Assembly: GCA_903813345.2 (NCBI GenBank)
Contig: CAIIXF020000010.1
Span: 28,976,425 to 29,040,424, forward strand
Direction: 5' to 3'
DNA: 64,000 nt
Origin: Owenia fusiformis
Lineage: Eukaryota > Annelida > Polychaeta > Sabellida > Oweniidae
Part shown: positions 34,680-46,013 of the stretch, piece after piece
Position numbering within the stretch: position 1 is the first letter of the stretch
Layout of the letters: each line of letters opens with the position of its first letter
Notes under the pieces: generated by a model
Seen by the model: the letters and a program-made list of their open reading frames with translations, nothing else
Database searches by the model: none
What the model was told of the DNA's origin: nothing
Made by a program: the position numbers and the translations under genes

Positions 34680-35227
34680 GTTGTTTATTATTTGATTCAT
34701 ATACTTGAATCAACTCTTAAATGTTAGAATTATTTCAAAACTATGCAAAGTATGAAATATCACATTCTTTTTGCATCGTATTTTATATTTTTTATGTTAT
34801 ATTTTATATCAAACTTACAATTTTTTGCATTTACCTACTTTTAACAATTATTCATCTTCTTGATACAAACAAAGGGAATGTTAACGATGGCAAATTCCTT
34901 CAGTAAACTTTGCGGCTTTTTATGAAAAATAAAAAATAAATGAGAAAAAACAACCAAATCAAATCATTGTCAACAATACGTGGAATTCATACTCTAAATG
35001 ACATAAAAATATAACAAGTAAATAAAAATATTATCTTCTCTCCCCAAGGCAAACAATTGAAGAAGGAACTTAAATTATCCATTAGGGAAATAACCAATGA
35101 ATGGAGACTATAGTAAAACCCGCCCATAACACCTTTCTGTATGGAACACCTGTCTTCAAGGATGGTTTTCAGAAGAACCAAATATTTTTCAATTGACTAA
35201 TATATTATTGGACCTTCCCTGTAATAG

Positions 35228-35955
35228 GAACAATTCTAATGGTAAGATTTCTAACACTTAAAGCAGATATGAAATGGTATTTTTAACCTAAAGGAATCAA
35301 TATAATTTTTGGATAAATGTATTTGGACATGTTTTCTCATCAGTAGTGTGAAAATTATTTCACTCTAACGATCGTTATAGCTGCTTAATAAGCAATATTC
35401 GAATTGGTTGTGACGTTATTGGCCCCCACGTGATCTCTCACTGGTCCCCAGGTGGCCCATTTTGGTCCATTAGATCATGACGTCATAATGCCAAAATGTT
35501 TTGTTATTTGTTTACACAACAATCCTATGGTTGCCGTGACGTTGTCATTACTAAGGTACCAATAAACCAAAGCTATATTTTGTATGTGACGTCACTAATC
35601 ACGTGGGGGCCAATCTGATTGATCAGTTAGTTTTATTTCGTTATCTATGACCGTTAGCAGTTACCTAACATTTATTTTATAATGGCTATGGCAAGAACTC
35701 TACGTTGGGCTTAGAATGGAGAAAACCACATTTTTGTAGCTGCAAGTTGAGAAAAGCTATTTCAGTTGTCCTTTAATTGTTCTAATGGTAAGATTTCTAA
35801 CACCCAATTGTTCTAATAGTAAGATTTCTAACACCCAATTGTTCTAATAGTAAGATTTCTAACACCTAATTGTTCTAATAGTAAGATTTCTAACACCTAA
35901 TTGTTCTAATAGTAAGATTTCTAACACCTAATTGTTCTAATGGTAAGATTTCTAA
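35228..35955 (+). repeat. 31 bp minisatellite split by a MITE
   Basis: The unit is TTGTTCTAATRGTAAGATTT followed by CTAACACCYAA. About six units run from 35777 to 35955 and one lies at 35231-35261, with the MITE of 35262-35772 between them. Confidence 0.85.
35262..35772. mobile_element. TTAA-flanked MITE inside the minisatellite
   Basis: TTAA at 35258-35261 and 35773-35776. Ends AGCAGATATGAAATGGTATT and AAGCTATTTCAGTTGTCCT are imperfect inverted repeats. Inside, TTGGCCCCCACGTGAT (35420-35435) and ATCACGTGGGGGCCAA (35598-35613) form a second perfect inverted pair. 511 bp, no coding frame. Confidence 0.7.
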
Positions 35956-36526
35956 TGAGTGCATGGAGTTCACTTGTATAATAAACTGTTACCATGGAAA
36001 CTATTGATCTAAGACAACAACCCCAAGCGTATCCTTTGTTATAATAAGGAAGTGGAAATGATGTGATGATATAATAACAATAGCATCCGCATTATGACTA
36101 TAATATCAAATTTGAGGAAATCTCACAATTAAGGAAGGACAAGTCAAATATGTAACCTAGTTAATGAACTTTAAACACTTCAATCAAATGTTAAAGATAA
36201 ATTAGGTAGAATTAAAGCATAAACACTGATATTTTTAGCAAAAGAAACATAAAGAAATCCTGGATTGATATTTTAGACAAAAAATGAATTTAAATATGAG
36301 TGAAATCAATTTAACTAAGAAATGAGCTAAAGTATGTATGCTTGTTCAATTTGTTTTCATAAGGTTCAACAACAAAAATACTTGCTGAAAAGACCATATG
36401 ATACATGTACCTTCAGAAGAATCTGGTGATATATGTGTTTCATTCTCACAGTATAGTATGTGTATATCAATGTCTAATATTTGTAAATAGTTCATTTGAG
36501 AATCCTTTACCTGATCATGCCCTTTT

Positions 36527-36695
36527 ATTTCATGCCACATTATTTCTCTAAAATTTGAATGAACTACCCGATTCTCTTCCAATTCAATACAATTTAGAGT
36601 GTCGACTACATGCTTATTTACTTTATACCTTACTAATTCCACTCTTTTCCACTCTATTTTCTATTTTAAAACACGGCCATCATAGTATTTCACTC
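36527..36695 (-). repeat. Copy of interspersed repeat family B
   Basis: Minus-oriented, with TTTCTCTAAAATTTGAATGA and CACTCTTTTCCACTCTATTT. A spurious open frame runs through it on the minus strand. Confidence 0.8.
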
Positions 36696-36794
36696 GAGGG
36701 GAACAATGCATCAATCTCAAGTTCACCATGATCTCTACACATGATTTGTTTTGTTTCCAGATGTTGAAAGCCATTGAACAGGAACATGGTATAC

Positions 36795-36910
36795 AACCTA
36801 CCATTTACATTCGTTTTGACTTCACTTTTTAAAAAAGAGCTTCGTCCTCACTCTTTCAGTTTACAATAAATCTCTGATCTCACCGAGCCAATCAGATTTC
36901 GCCATCGAAA
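36795..36910 (-). repeat. Inverted partner of the 40.85 kb repeat
   Basis: Read on the minus strand, it shares CTGATTGGCTCGGTGAG, AAGAGTGAGGACGAAGCTCT and AAAACGAATGTAAA, in the same order and spacing, with 40860-40975. It lacks the upstream TATA and GC-box sequences. Confidence 0.7.
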
Positions 36911-39900
36911 AATACGGACGACTTTCTCTCTGGTCAATTTGTCTGACATCACATGGATTACCAAGATATGAATAGAAGTTTTCAAATTGGAAATCAAACC
37001 CAGGTATATGAGTATGTTAACATTCAGGGTTAAAGTCCTCTAAAATATTTCAAAGATTCTGCACTTGCATTATCCTGTCAAAATAAGGGATGCTGTCAAA
37101 ATGTTAATACTCTTGTAGAAAAAATGAAGCATATTTTTTATGTTTGACCCCCCCCCCCCTTTCTTCCATATAACAATATTTTTGACTTGCCTTTTGAATA
37201 TTTCAAAAATCAACATTCTTCATAAAATAAATCATCATTAACCCCCAGCCCCTAAAGAGAATCACGTTCATCCCTACACAACTGCTGATAATTTTGAGAC
37301 CATCCCTAACAACACTGCTGTTTATACACTCAGAGAAAATACCAAAATAACCAATATTTCTGAAGGTCTGTTATTACATAAACCACTCAACATCTATTTT
37401 TTCACGTTCTCCAATTCTATAAATATCTTTCAACAGGATTCTGTCAATATGAGTGTAATGCTCATTGGTTTACCATTGCCATTCCTTCATTTCAAATCAG
37501 AGTTTATCTATTGCATATTAAGGAGGCACATCCGCATTGAGTACCACAATGGGAACATTATTTTATGTAAATCTTAAGATAGATAAGTTCTGAAATAAAA
37601 CAGTGTTGGTAGCAGAGGAATTAGTAAGGAATGAAATTATTAATAGTTCCATATCATTTAAAATTATAGAACTCCACCGCACCAATCCAACTGCCCGGTA
37701 AACTGATCACAATATAGCAACCAAAGATGTGAAAAAAATACATCACAGATTTGGGATCTGAATTGGAAATAATATACAGTACATTCAATATCTGATGAGA
37801 TTTTAAGAAGTGAGAGAGGGTATTGGCTTTCTGTAAATTAGCCTTACATGGAAATTAGCATTAGAGATTTTGGCCAAGTCACTAAAAAAACTTCCACATT
37901 GCGTTGATCATTTCTCTCCTAAAACTAAAAGTACATTATACAAAAACATCCGCTCAGATTCTGATTTCACAGGTTAGCCTCCAATATGGACATATGGAAC
38001 TATCCCATAAGAAAAGTAAAATGGAATAATTTTTTAAATCAATCTTTAGAGCCAAAAGGAGTAGAATTTACAACGTATAAAATAATAACAGGCATGTAGT
38101 AAATACTCTAAATTATATAGAAATGCAAGAAAATCGAACATTTCATTCAAATTTTAGAGAAAAATTGGGTAAAATAAGCAGGCCCAGATGGACATTGTAT
38201 TTGGTATATGAGCTAATACATACAAACTCACAGCAGGCTACAGGTATATAGGATTACTTTCCATTGGATCATGTAAAACTTTATTTATATTACCAAGGTT
38301 TCCTTTCCTAACTGATTTTTCTCATACTTCCTCAAACAGAAGATTTTTCAAATGATCAGATTCCAACAGCTAAAAGTAACTGGTTAACTTAATTCATTCT
38401 TGGAGAAATAAAAAACGAGATTTCTAAAATATGCAAAGAAAACTTGAAATACTACAAGAAAATAATTCTACTACCGTACTCAGAAATTCTGTTGCAATAC
38501 GATTAGAAAAATTCCAGTGTTGATTCGACCCATTGCTTTCTGACTAACAGGCCATTTGAGGTTACGAATAGAATTTAGATAGTGGCTAATGGTCCATTTA
38601 ACCTGTTGCAGTTTCTGAGAATTCATTTCCTAGTATATTTATCTCAAATAGCCGGGATCATAATATTTCACTTGCCCAGAATGTAAATAGGATAGAGAAG
38701 ATAGTTAATTGTCTAATTCTTAAAATAGTGAAATAAACAAGGAATAAACTTAATAAACAACTAAATCTTCGTACTAATAAAGTATCTAAAAACTGTAAAA
38801 TTCCTTCAAAATAAAGAGAAATGGGCGAGCAATAGGTCAACAGATATCCATGCCTTGTGAAGATCCTTTCAGAGGTTCTGCTCTTGCGCCATCTATACAA
38901 CATGAAGACAATTTTTTATCAATTCACTACATAACCTTTCAGAAAGTGTTATTTGTACTGAACATAGAGTACAAGAACAGGATTATTCTTTTTGTAAGAG
39001 ATATGACCTATTATCTACTAGAGCAGGCATATCTTGTTTTTGCCAAGATATTCATTTCTCTGACTTCTACAAAATACTGAAAATAACAAAAATATGATTT
39101 TTGACAACCATAATTGAGCAAAAAAATTACAGAATGAAAATTTAAGCTACCATGCTGATATTATCTTTCTCAAATGCTTACTGAAATCAACCAACCCCAG
39201 GTCACAATACAGAATTCACATTTGGGCTGAAATAGTTCAAAAATATTTTAAGCAAGATTAACACCCAGGCACATACAACCTCCCCTCCCCTTGGCCAAAA
39301 ATTCTTTCAAACAGTGCAGTTATTCAGCATTCTGAGACTTTTTCAAGTTCAAGTTATTTTGGGCCAAAGTTTTCAAACTACGGGTCTGACCCCTGATATA
39401 AATACTTATACAAGGTAATGAAATTTTCAATGCTTGATGGAAACCAGAGAAGCAAAAAAGTAAGTTCTAGAAAGGTTACATAATCCTTTTATAATCGCTT
39501 AAACAGGTAAATAGTTTCATGAAGTAGGTTGATGAGTCTGATAAGTCGGTGCCTCTACAGTTGATAAAATACCTCAGAGACCATGTTTTAAACCATAAAA
39601 TTCTCCAGAAAAGACTTGAAAATGTATGGAATAAAACAACAAAAAATATAGTGAACACTCTAAATAATGAAAAGATGTCAGAAAATGAATCAGTTTATTC
39701 AAATTTTAGAGAGAAATTTGGCAAAATAAGCATGAGCAGGCAGATATTTTAATCACAGATGGTAAGGGTATGTTTTATCTCGATACTTCTCAATAGGAAA
39801 TATTCAACAGCGATGAACTAGGACGTCACCTTGACCTTCAAAGTTTCTGTTATTCCGAGCTTTGAAGTCTTAAAATCAAATCAAAAAAGAACCAATTAAA

Positions 39901-40440
39901 CCATCAAACATAAGGAAAACAGTATAACATGCATAATTATATCATAAACTTAAGATTTTTGTAATTATAAAAGAACTTTTGTAAACACTACATGTATTGG
40001 AAATATTCCCGTAGAAAGCTTTAAGACGTAGAATTTAATGAGAGCACTCACAGAATGCCAAGATAACCTCTAGGCAATAAAAATAGGTGCCAGTTTTAAA
40101 ATATGAAGTAAAGTACAAAAGAAAGGGTGAATTACATGTTACTTAAACCCTAGACAAAATCAAAATAAACATATACAAAAAATCTAATTTAAGATTGTGA
40201 ATTACAAGAATGACAGACACTTCATTATTACGTAAAGTGTTTTGTAACGTAAGAACTCTTTAATCAAATTGAAAGCCTCGTGGTGAATTCTTTACTTTGA
40301 GAAAATCGTGTACTTTTATTTGACGCAAGTGTAGTAAGAATAGATTATGAGCATGAAGTACCTGACAGTTTAATATACATGCTATCATTATTATACCATT
40401 ATATATATAAAATTGCAATATAATCTATAAGTTACTTATC
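36911..40440. other. Noncoding intron interval with scattered repeats
   Basis: Family B copies at about 38047-38200 and 39600-39752 (both plus), a worn CAGGCCCGTAGCC-family piece at 39245-39395 and a poly-C tract near 37147. I see no exon of the RhoGEF gene. Confidence 0.5.
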
Positions 40441-40665
40441 CCATATGAGTTCTTATTGAACAAAAAATGTGTGCTACCTATGCCATGTTTTATTTGCCAC
40501 AAACATAGAATATTATGTGCTACCAATGGGTGCTAATAATGAGTGCTAACTATGCTTAATGTGCTTATGTACTTATGCTTATTTAATCCTCAGTTATACT
40601 ATCCTGCGTGCAGAGTCTAGTTAAACTACACTCTGCCTAGTAGAGACCATATTACAGTTTAGTAG

Positions 40666-40881
40666 CCCCGCCCCCACGATGGGTACCGGTGACAGTTTAG
40701 GTAAATCACTTTTGACCTACACGCCAATCAGCAAGCTTGAAGAAACATACGCCAAATGCGTTTTAATTAAATATGCGCATGTCATTGGTCAATTCCGGGC
40801 TCAACGATGACGTCAGAAGGAATGACCATATAAAGAACATCAGTCAAATTTGGCCGACGAAAACTGATTGGCGCGGTGAGT
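40666..40881 (+). promoter_or_regulatory. Compact promoter-like cluster, plus strand
   Basis: Within 215 bp, in promoter order: GC box CCCCGCCCCC (40666-40675), CCAAT (40724-40728), inverted CCAAT as ATTGG (40784-40788), a perfect CRE TGACGTCA (40808-40815) and TATAAA (40829-40834). The start site would be near 40860, and a GTGAGT donor-like site follows at 40876-40881. No long open frame follows. The downstream half (40860-40975) is repeated in inverted form at 36.8 kb, so this could be a transposon or LTR promoter rather than that of a host gene. Confidence 0.5.
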
Positions 40882-40975
40882 TCACAGGTTTATTTTAGTT
40901 TAAAAGAGTGAAGACGAAGCTCTCTTTTAAGAAGTGAAGTAAAACGAATGCAAAGGGTACAGTTATACGTAAATC
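40860..40975 (+). repeat. Low-copy repeat downstream of the promoter-like cluster
   Basis: Includes a stem-loop TTAAAAGAG ... CTCTTTTAA (about 40901-40932) around GTGAAGACGAAGCT. Partner copy at 36795-36910. Confidence 0.65.
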
Positions 40976-43151
40976 AATATTGAAATACTACATCATACTG
41001 CTCATCCTTATATTTTCTGCTTAGTATTGTTGTATTCTTTTGATTTTGGGAAGCTATAGCCTTTGTACAGTGGGCTGTGGCCATAGATCAAATGTGCCTG
41101 AGCCACAGGGTGGTCCAAAAAATTGGTTTTGGCTACAGGTATTTCAGATCTGGAAATCAGCTACAAAATAATGTGTGCCACCAATATGTGCTTCAGCACT
41201 AATTTAAAGTAACATTTATATGCATGCTATCACTATAGTTACTATATCTGGGTGTTGGCTCAAGAGTATTTTAAATCAGAACATAATTGATAGCATCAAT
41301 GATGTAACGTGTGGTGGGTCTAATGTTTTAAGATAGACAAACCCTCCAAAAACAAAACAAAAACAATAAATCCCAAACATTCTCAGAAACGATCACCAAA
41401 ACCCGACATAATCCTATTTTAGACATTGAAAAAACCATAATATGAAACTACACATAAAATATGTATGCATTTTTTGAATTAGTACCAAATTATGCAACTT
41501 TTTGCAAGATTGAGAGATTGTAAGAAACTGAAGAGTTACATTGGACTATTTGTTCTATGATTACTGCCAATGATAGCATCATCCATCTTTCTAATCTCAG
41601 TAGAAAATATCACGGGGGTCATGTTTTAGAATCCAAAATTGAGGGAAAATGAGAGGAATTTGCAAGGAATGAAATAACCAGGTTTGTTGTAAACACCCTA
41701 AATTGTATGGAAATATCTGAAAATTTTAGGATTTACAGAGAAAGAGAGCGAAATAAGCATAATATTTCATGAAATGTTATATAACACTCATGCCTAAAAT
41801 GTCTGTTTTTTAAGTTTTCTCTCAAAATTTTGAATAAAGGATCTGATTTTCTAGCATTTATATATAATCTGGAGCATGTAATCTGTAAGCTTCTATTTTA
41901 TTCATAGCTCATTTGCTCAGTGCTTTCAAACTCCAAACATAAAATACAAAGATATTTTCATTTTTTGAGAAAATTATTGTGCAACATTTATTTGATTTTA
42001 AAACTGTGTCATGAAATGTGTCACTGTGTCCTTATTATTAATATGTGTGGTTAATGGTTAAGTTAATATAAGGTTTAAAGGACAGTTTTCTTTTAAAAAA
42101 TATGCAATAGAAATAACACTATGCTGCCAAATTCTAGCTAGACGCCGACAAAATCATTCAATCAATTTCGAAAAAGAAACTACATGTATATAAACTTTTC
42201 AGAATAAGAATTGGAACACTGACAAAAAAAAATTTTGCAAGAAAATCTACCAAACATCAAATTGGCAGATCTCTGTTAATGTCAAATAAAATTTATTGCT
42301 CGAATTTGTAAATTAATTTTCTACTCCATCAAAAAACTATTAATTCTTCAAACACAAATTGATATTTATCATCTTTATAATCAATTTGACAATGCCGATA
42401 ATTCTAAAAATGTCTTATGCCTTTCCAAACACTTTTTTACTCTTCAAATCATGTATTTTTTCTTCAAATTGTTGTTAGTTTGTCTTTTAATGAGCAGTTG
42501 AGACAAATGTTGTCATGTTATGATACAATACGTCAATATTAGTAATATATACCAGATTAATACTTAGTGAACATCTAATTATATTTTCCCAAGTGTACTA
42601 AATACATGAGGTATCTGTACAGGAAATACAAAGACAAATCAGGTTTCACTAGCCTTGCATCAAATTTCTTGCCCCATCCCCATGTTACATCATCTAATTC
42701 AAACTGAAGTAGCATTAGTAGCTTAGGATGGGAGGGTGATTGGTAAGGTAGAGGGGGACACATTTATGAGGGGAGGGAGTTATAGGCCCCCAATCTGAAG
42801 TCTCAGTCACATTTGACCTACGGCAACCATACATGCCAAGCTTCCCAAATTCGAAAGAAAATACATAGCATTAACAGTCAGTCAGATAACCCCGAACTCT
42901 CCTCTGAAAAACCCATTAACTTTATCTAGCTATGTTTAGATATTTAGTTACGATCTGTCACCAAGCCTTTACTTGTGAATTATGGACAGTTTGAAACTCT
43001 GCTGTAATGAAACTAGATACATGTATCTCTGCTAGCTCACTGCTGACTGCTTGCCTCTAATTTGGCCAGTGTATACCGGTATGTGTATTACACTTACTAG
43101 TAACTATACTGGCTTTTAATCTGCAAGAACTTTAGACTACAGGATTTCAAG
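40976..43151. other. Noncoding interval
   Basis: Contains a plus family B copy at 41618-41762 and a minus fragment near 41790-41900. No gene or RNA recognised. Confidence 0.45.
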
Positions 43152-43397
43152 ATTTAAAGGGCATGAACTTGGTGTAAGACCACACGAAATTTAGTGTATT
43201 ATATGTATAATATAATATAATATAAAAGTATATATTATATATATAGTTATAATAAAATTAAATGGCGTATTATATATATAATATAATATAATATTAGTGT
43301 ATTATATGTATAATATAATATAAAAGTATATGTTATATATATAGTTATATATTATATTCTTGTAAATGTGTATATGCATGTATTTATTTATATATTT

Positions 43398-43900
43398 GTC
43401 TCCTCTGGTCCCCAGTCCCCAGTCCCCAGTAGCTATATATATATTTATATCGGTCTCCAGTCCCTCCTTTATATATGTTTGTGTATATGCATATACATGT
43501 ACTTATTTATATATCTGTCTCCTCTGGTCCCCAGTCCCCAGTCCCCAGTAGCTATATATATACTTATATCGGTCTCCAGTCCCTCCTTTATATATGTTTG
43601 TGTATATGCATATACATGCATCTATCTATATATTAGTCTCCTCTGGTCCCCAGTCCCCAGTCCCCAGTAGCTATATATATATTTATATCGGTCTCCAGTC
43701 CCTCCTTTATATATGTTTGTGTATATGCATTTACATGTACTTATTTATATATTAGTCTCCTCTGGTCCCTAGTCCCCAGTAGTTATATATATATATTTAT
43801 ATCGGTCTCCAGTCCCTCCTTTATATATGTTTGTATATATGCATATACATGCATCTATTTATATATTAGTCTCCTCTGGTCCCCACTCCCCAGTTACTAT
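43398..43900 (+). repeat. Left arm minisatellite of the foldback element
   Basis: ~119 bp units: GTCTCCTCTGGTCCCCAGTC, CCCAGT repeats, an (AT)n block, CGGTCTCCAGTCCCTCCTTT and a TGTATATGCATATACATG palindrome. Confidence 0.9.
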
Positions 43901-43907
43901 ATATATA

Positions 43908-44129
43908 GGAGAGGTTTTTTTTAAAAACAATTTTGACTTTAAAGCCCCCCATGATTACCAAATTTTCTCAATTTTTTTCCTCAATTACAATAAGTCGAAA
44001 GTCGATGATAAATTTGATGCATTTTTTAAAATTGACATTCCCATGTTAACCAATGGGAAATGGTAGGTTTGCCGCAAGTCATATGACAGAATATCCATCC
44101 ATCAAAATTGTTTTTCAAAAAACCTCTCC
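43908..44129. mobile_element. 222 bp TA-flanked MITE at the centre of the foldback element
   Basis: Ends GGAGAGGTTTTTTTTAAAAA and TTTTTCAAAAAACCTCTCC are inverted repeats, followed inward on both sides by ACAATTTTGA-like sequence. TA dinucleotides flank it. It breaks the foldback element exactly at its symmetry centre, between CAGTTACTATATAT and ATATAGTAACTG. Confidence 0.75.
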
Positions 44130-44149
44130 TATATACATTTATATAGTAA

Positions 44150-44680
44150 CTGGGGACTGGGGACTGGGGACTGGGGACCAGAGGAGACTAATATATAGAT
44201 AGATGCATGTATATGCATATACACAAACATATATAAAGGAGGGACTGGAGACCGATATAAATATATATATAGCTACTGGGGACTGGGGACCAGAGGAGAC
44301 AAATATATAAATAAATACATGTAAATGCATATGCACAAACATATATAAAGGAGGGACTGGAGACAGATATAAATATATATATATATAACTACTGGGGACT
44401 GGGGACTGGGGACCAGAGGAGACAAATATATAAATAAGTACATGTATATGCATATACACAAACATATATAAAGGAGGGACTGGAGACCGATATAAATATA
44501 TATATAGCTACTGGGGACTGGGGACTGGGGACCAGAGGAGACAAATATATAAATAAATACATGTAAATGCATATGCACAAACATATATAAAGGAGGGACT
44601 GGAGACAGATATAAATATATATATATATATAACTACTGGGGACTGGGGACTGGGGACCAGAGGAGACAAATATATAAATA
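44150..44680 (-). repeat. Right arm minisatellite of the foldback element
   Basis: Mirror of the left arm. At 44152-44176 four GGGG runs separated by ACT form a canonical G-quadruplex motif; other units have two or three runs. Confidence 0.9.
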
Positions 44681-45089
44681 AATACATGCATATACACATT
44701 TACAAGAATATACTGTAATACATAACTATATATAACATATACTTTTATATTATATTATATATATATAATACGCCCTTTAATAATATTATAACTATATATA
44801 TAATATATACTTTTATATTATATTATACATATAATACACTAAATTTCGTGTGGTCTTACACCAAGTTCATGCCATTTAAAGGTTGTTAGTTCAATCTTTC
44901 TTTCTTTCTGAACATATACTTACTCTGCCTATCCTTATGAATGTCTTACCATAAATTGGTTAATCTATATTCATAGTTGCTTGGATACAATTCTCTTTAC
45001 AGAATGTGTAATTTTTTGAAATGATTTTAAATTCTCATGCATTAATGTATATTTATAATTTAAACATGTTACTTACCAATAGAGAGGTT

Positions 45090-45853
45090 GGTGCGGAAAG
45101 TCACTTTTATTTGCTAATTTCTCCAGCCCCCATGTTATTTCAATGGGAGTTTTTAACAAAAATTGATAAAAGTTTTGCTAATTCTGATAATTTTGTCTAA
45201 ATCTGAAAAATCATTTTGCCTGTAGCCCATGTTATTTGAATGTTATTGCTAATAGTGATAATTATCATATGTATCGCTATTGTATCGGTAATAGCAATAA
45301 ATTTGATAATTATCAATTATCGCTAATAGCGATAAAAAAAATTTTGGTCTGGGTCACATGTTTCAGTGAAATGGGCCCAAGTGAAATTAGCATTAGCTGA
45401 TAAAAATAGATAATTTTGATAATCATCAAATTTATCGCTTATAGCGATAAATTTGATAATTCTCAATTATCGCTAATAGTGATAAAAAATTTTGGTCTGG
45501 GTCACATTTTACCAAGAAATGGGCCCAAGAGAAATTAGCATTAGCTGATAATAGCAGATAATTTTGATAATTATCAAATTTATTGCTAGCGATAATTTTG
45601 ATAATTATCAAATTTATCTGATATTATCTAGCAGATAATTTTGATAATTATCAAATTTATCGGTAGCGATAATTTTGATAATTATCAAATTTATCTGATA
45701 TTATCAGCTTATGCTAATATCATGTGTGCCCTGTTTCAAAATTATCAAATTTATCGATAATTGATAATTATCAAATGTATCGCTAATTGATAAAAATTAT
45801 CGATAGTTGATAATTATCAAAATCGCTAATTGATAAAGGTGAGTTTCCGCACC
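45090..45853. mobile_element. 764 bp element built of GATAATTATC palindromes
   Basis: Ends GGTGCGGAAAGTCACTTTTA and TAAAGGTGAGTTTCCGCACC are inverted repeats with few mismatches. The interior is dominated by GATAATTATCAAATTTATC and CGCTAATAGCGATAA palindromes and by two tandem blocks containing GGTCTGGGTCACAT. Noncoding. Probably a class II MITE; I found no convincing target duplication. Confidence 0.6.
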
Positions 45854-45970
45854 TAAATAGAGTTTTCCTCCAGTTCCGTTTTGTGTCTTTGTGTGATAGA
45901 TATTGAAATGGTGATGACATGAATTTGGATATCACTTAATCAGATAGCAATTTTAATTCGTGCGGCCAAT

Positions 45971-45973
45971 ATT

Positions 45974-46008
<35 letters not shown>

Positions 46009-46013
46009 GGACC
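45971..46013. repeat. (GACA)n microsatellite
   Basis: About eight GACA units followed by GACGGACC and a looser GACGGACTGACC continuation. Confidence 0.9.

Larger units (their letters stand above)
43160..44873. mobile_element. Foldback (FB-like) transposon, 1.7 kb palindrome
   Basis: The termini GGCATGAACTTGG are perfect inverted repeats that continue as GTGTAAGACCACACGAAATT on both sides. An 8 bp direct repeat ATTTAAAG flanks the element (43152-43159, 44874-44881); it can be read as 9 bp with the next G. Each arm contains five units of about 119 bp, starting at 43398, 43517, 43636, 43755 and 43869 on the left and mirrored on the right. The arms face each other around a central MITE. Long inverted arms made of tandem repeats with an 8-9 bp target duplication match Drosophila FB elements. 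Open frames on both strands encode the same repeat-derived peptide and are not genes. Confidence 0.8.

Noticed and set aside
40440-41210. A solo LTR around the promoter-like cluster
   Set aside because: TG...CA boundaries, target duplication and a second full copy could not be established; only a ~115 bp inverted partner was found.
43366-44699. Several 60-108 codon frames on both strands encoding the same Ser/Pro/Tyr-rich peptide
   Set aside because: They are translations of the mirrored minisatellite arms of the foldback element, not genes.
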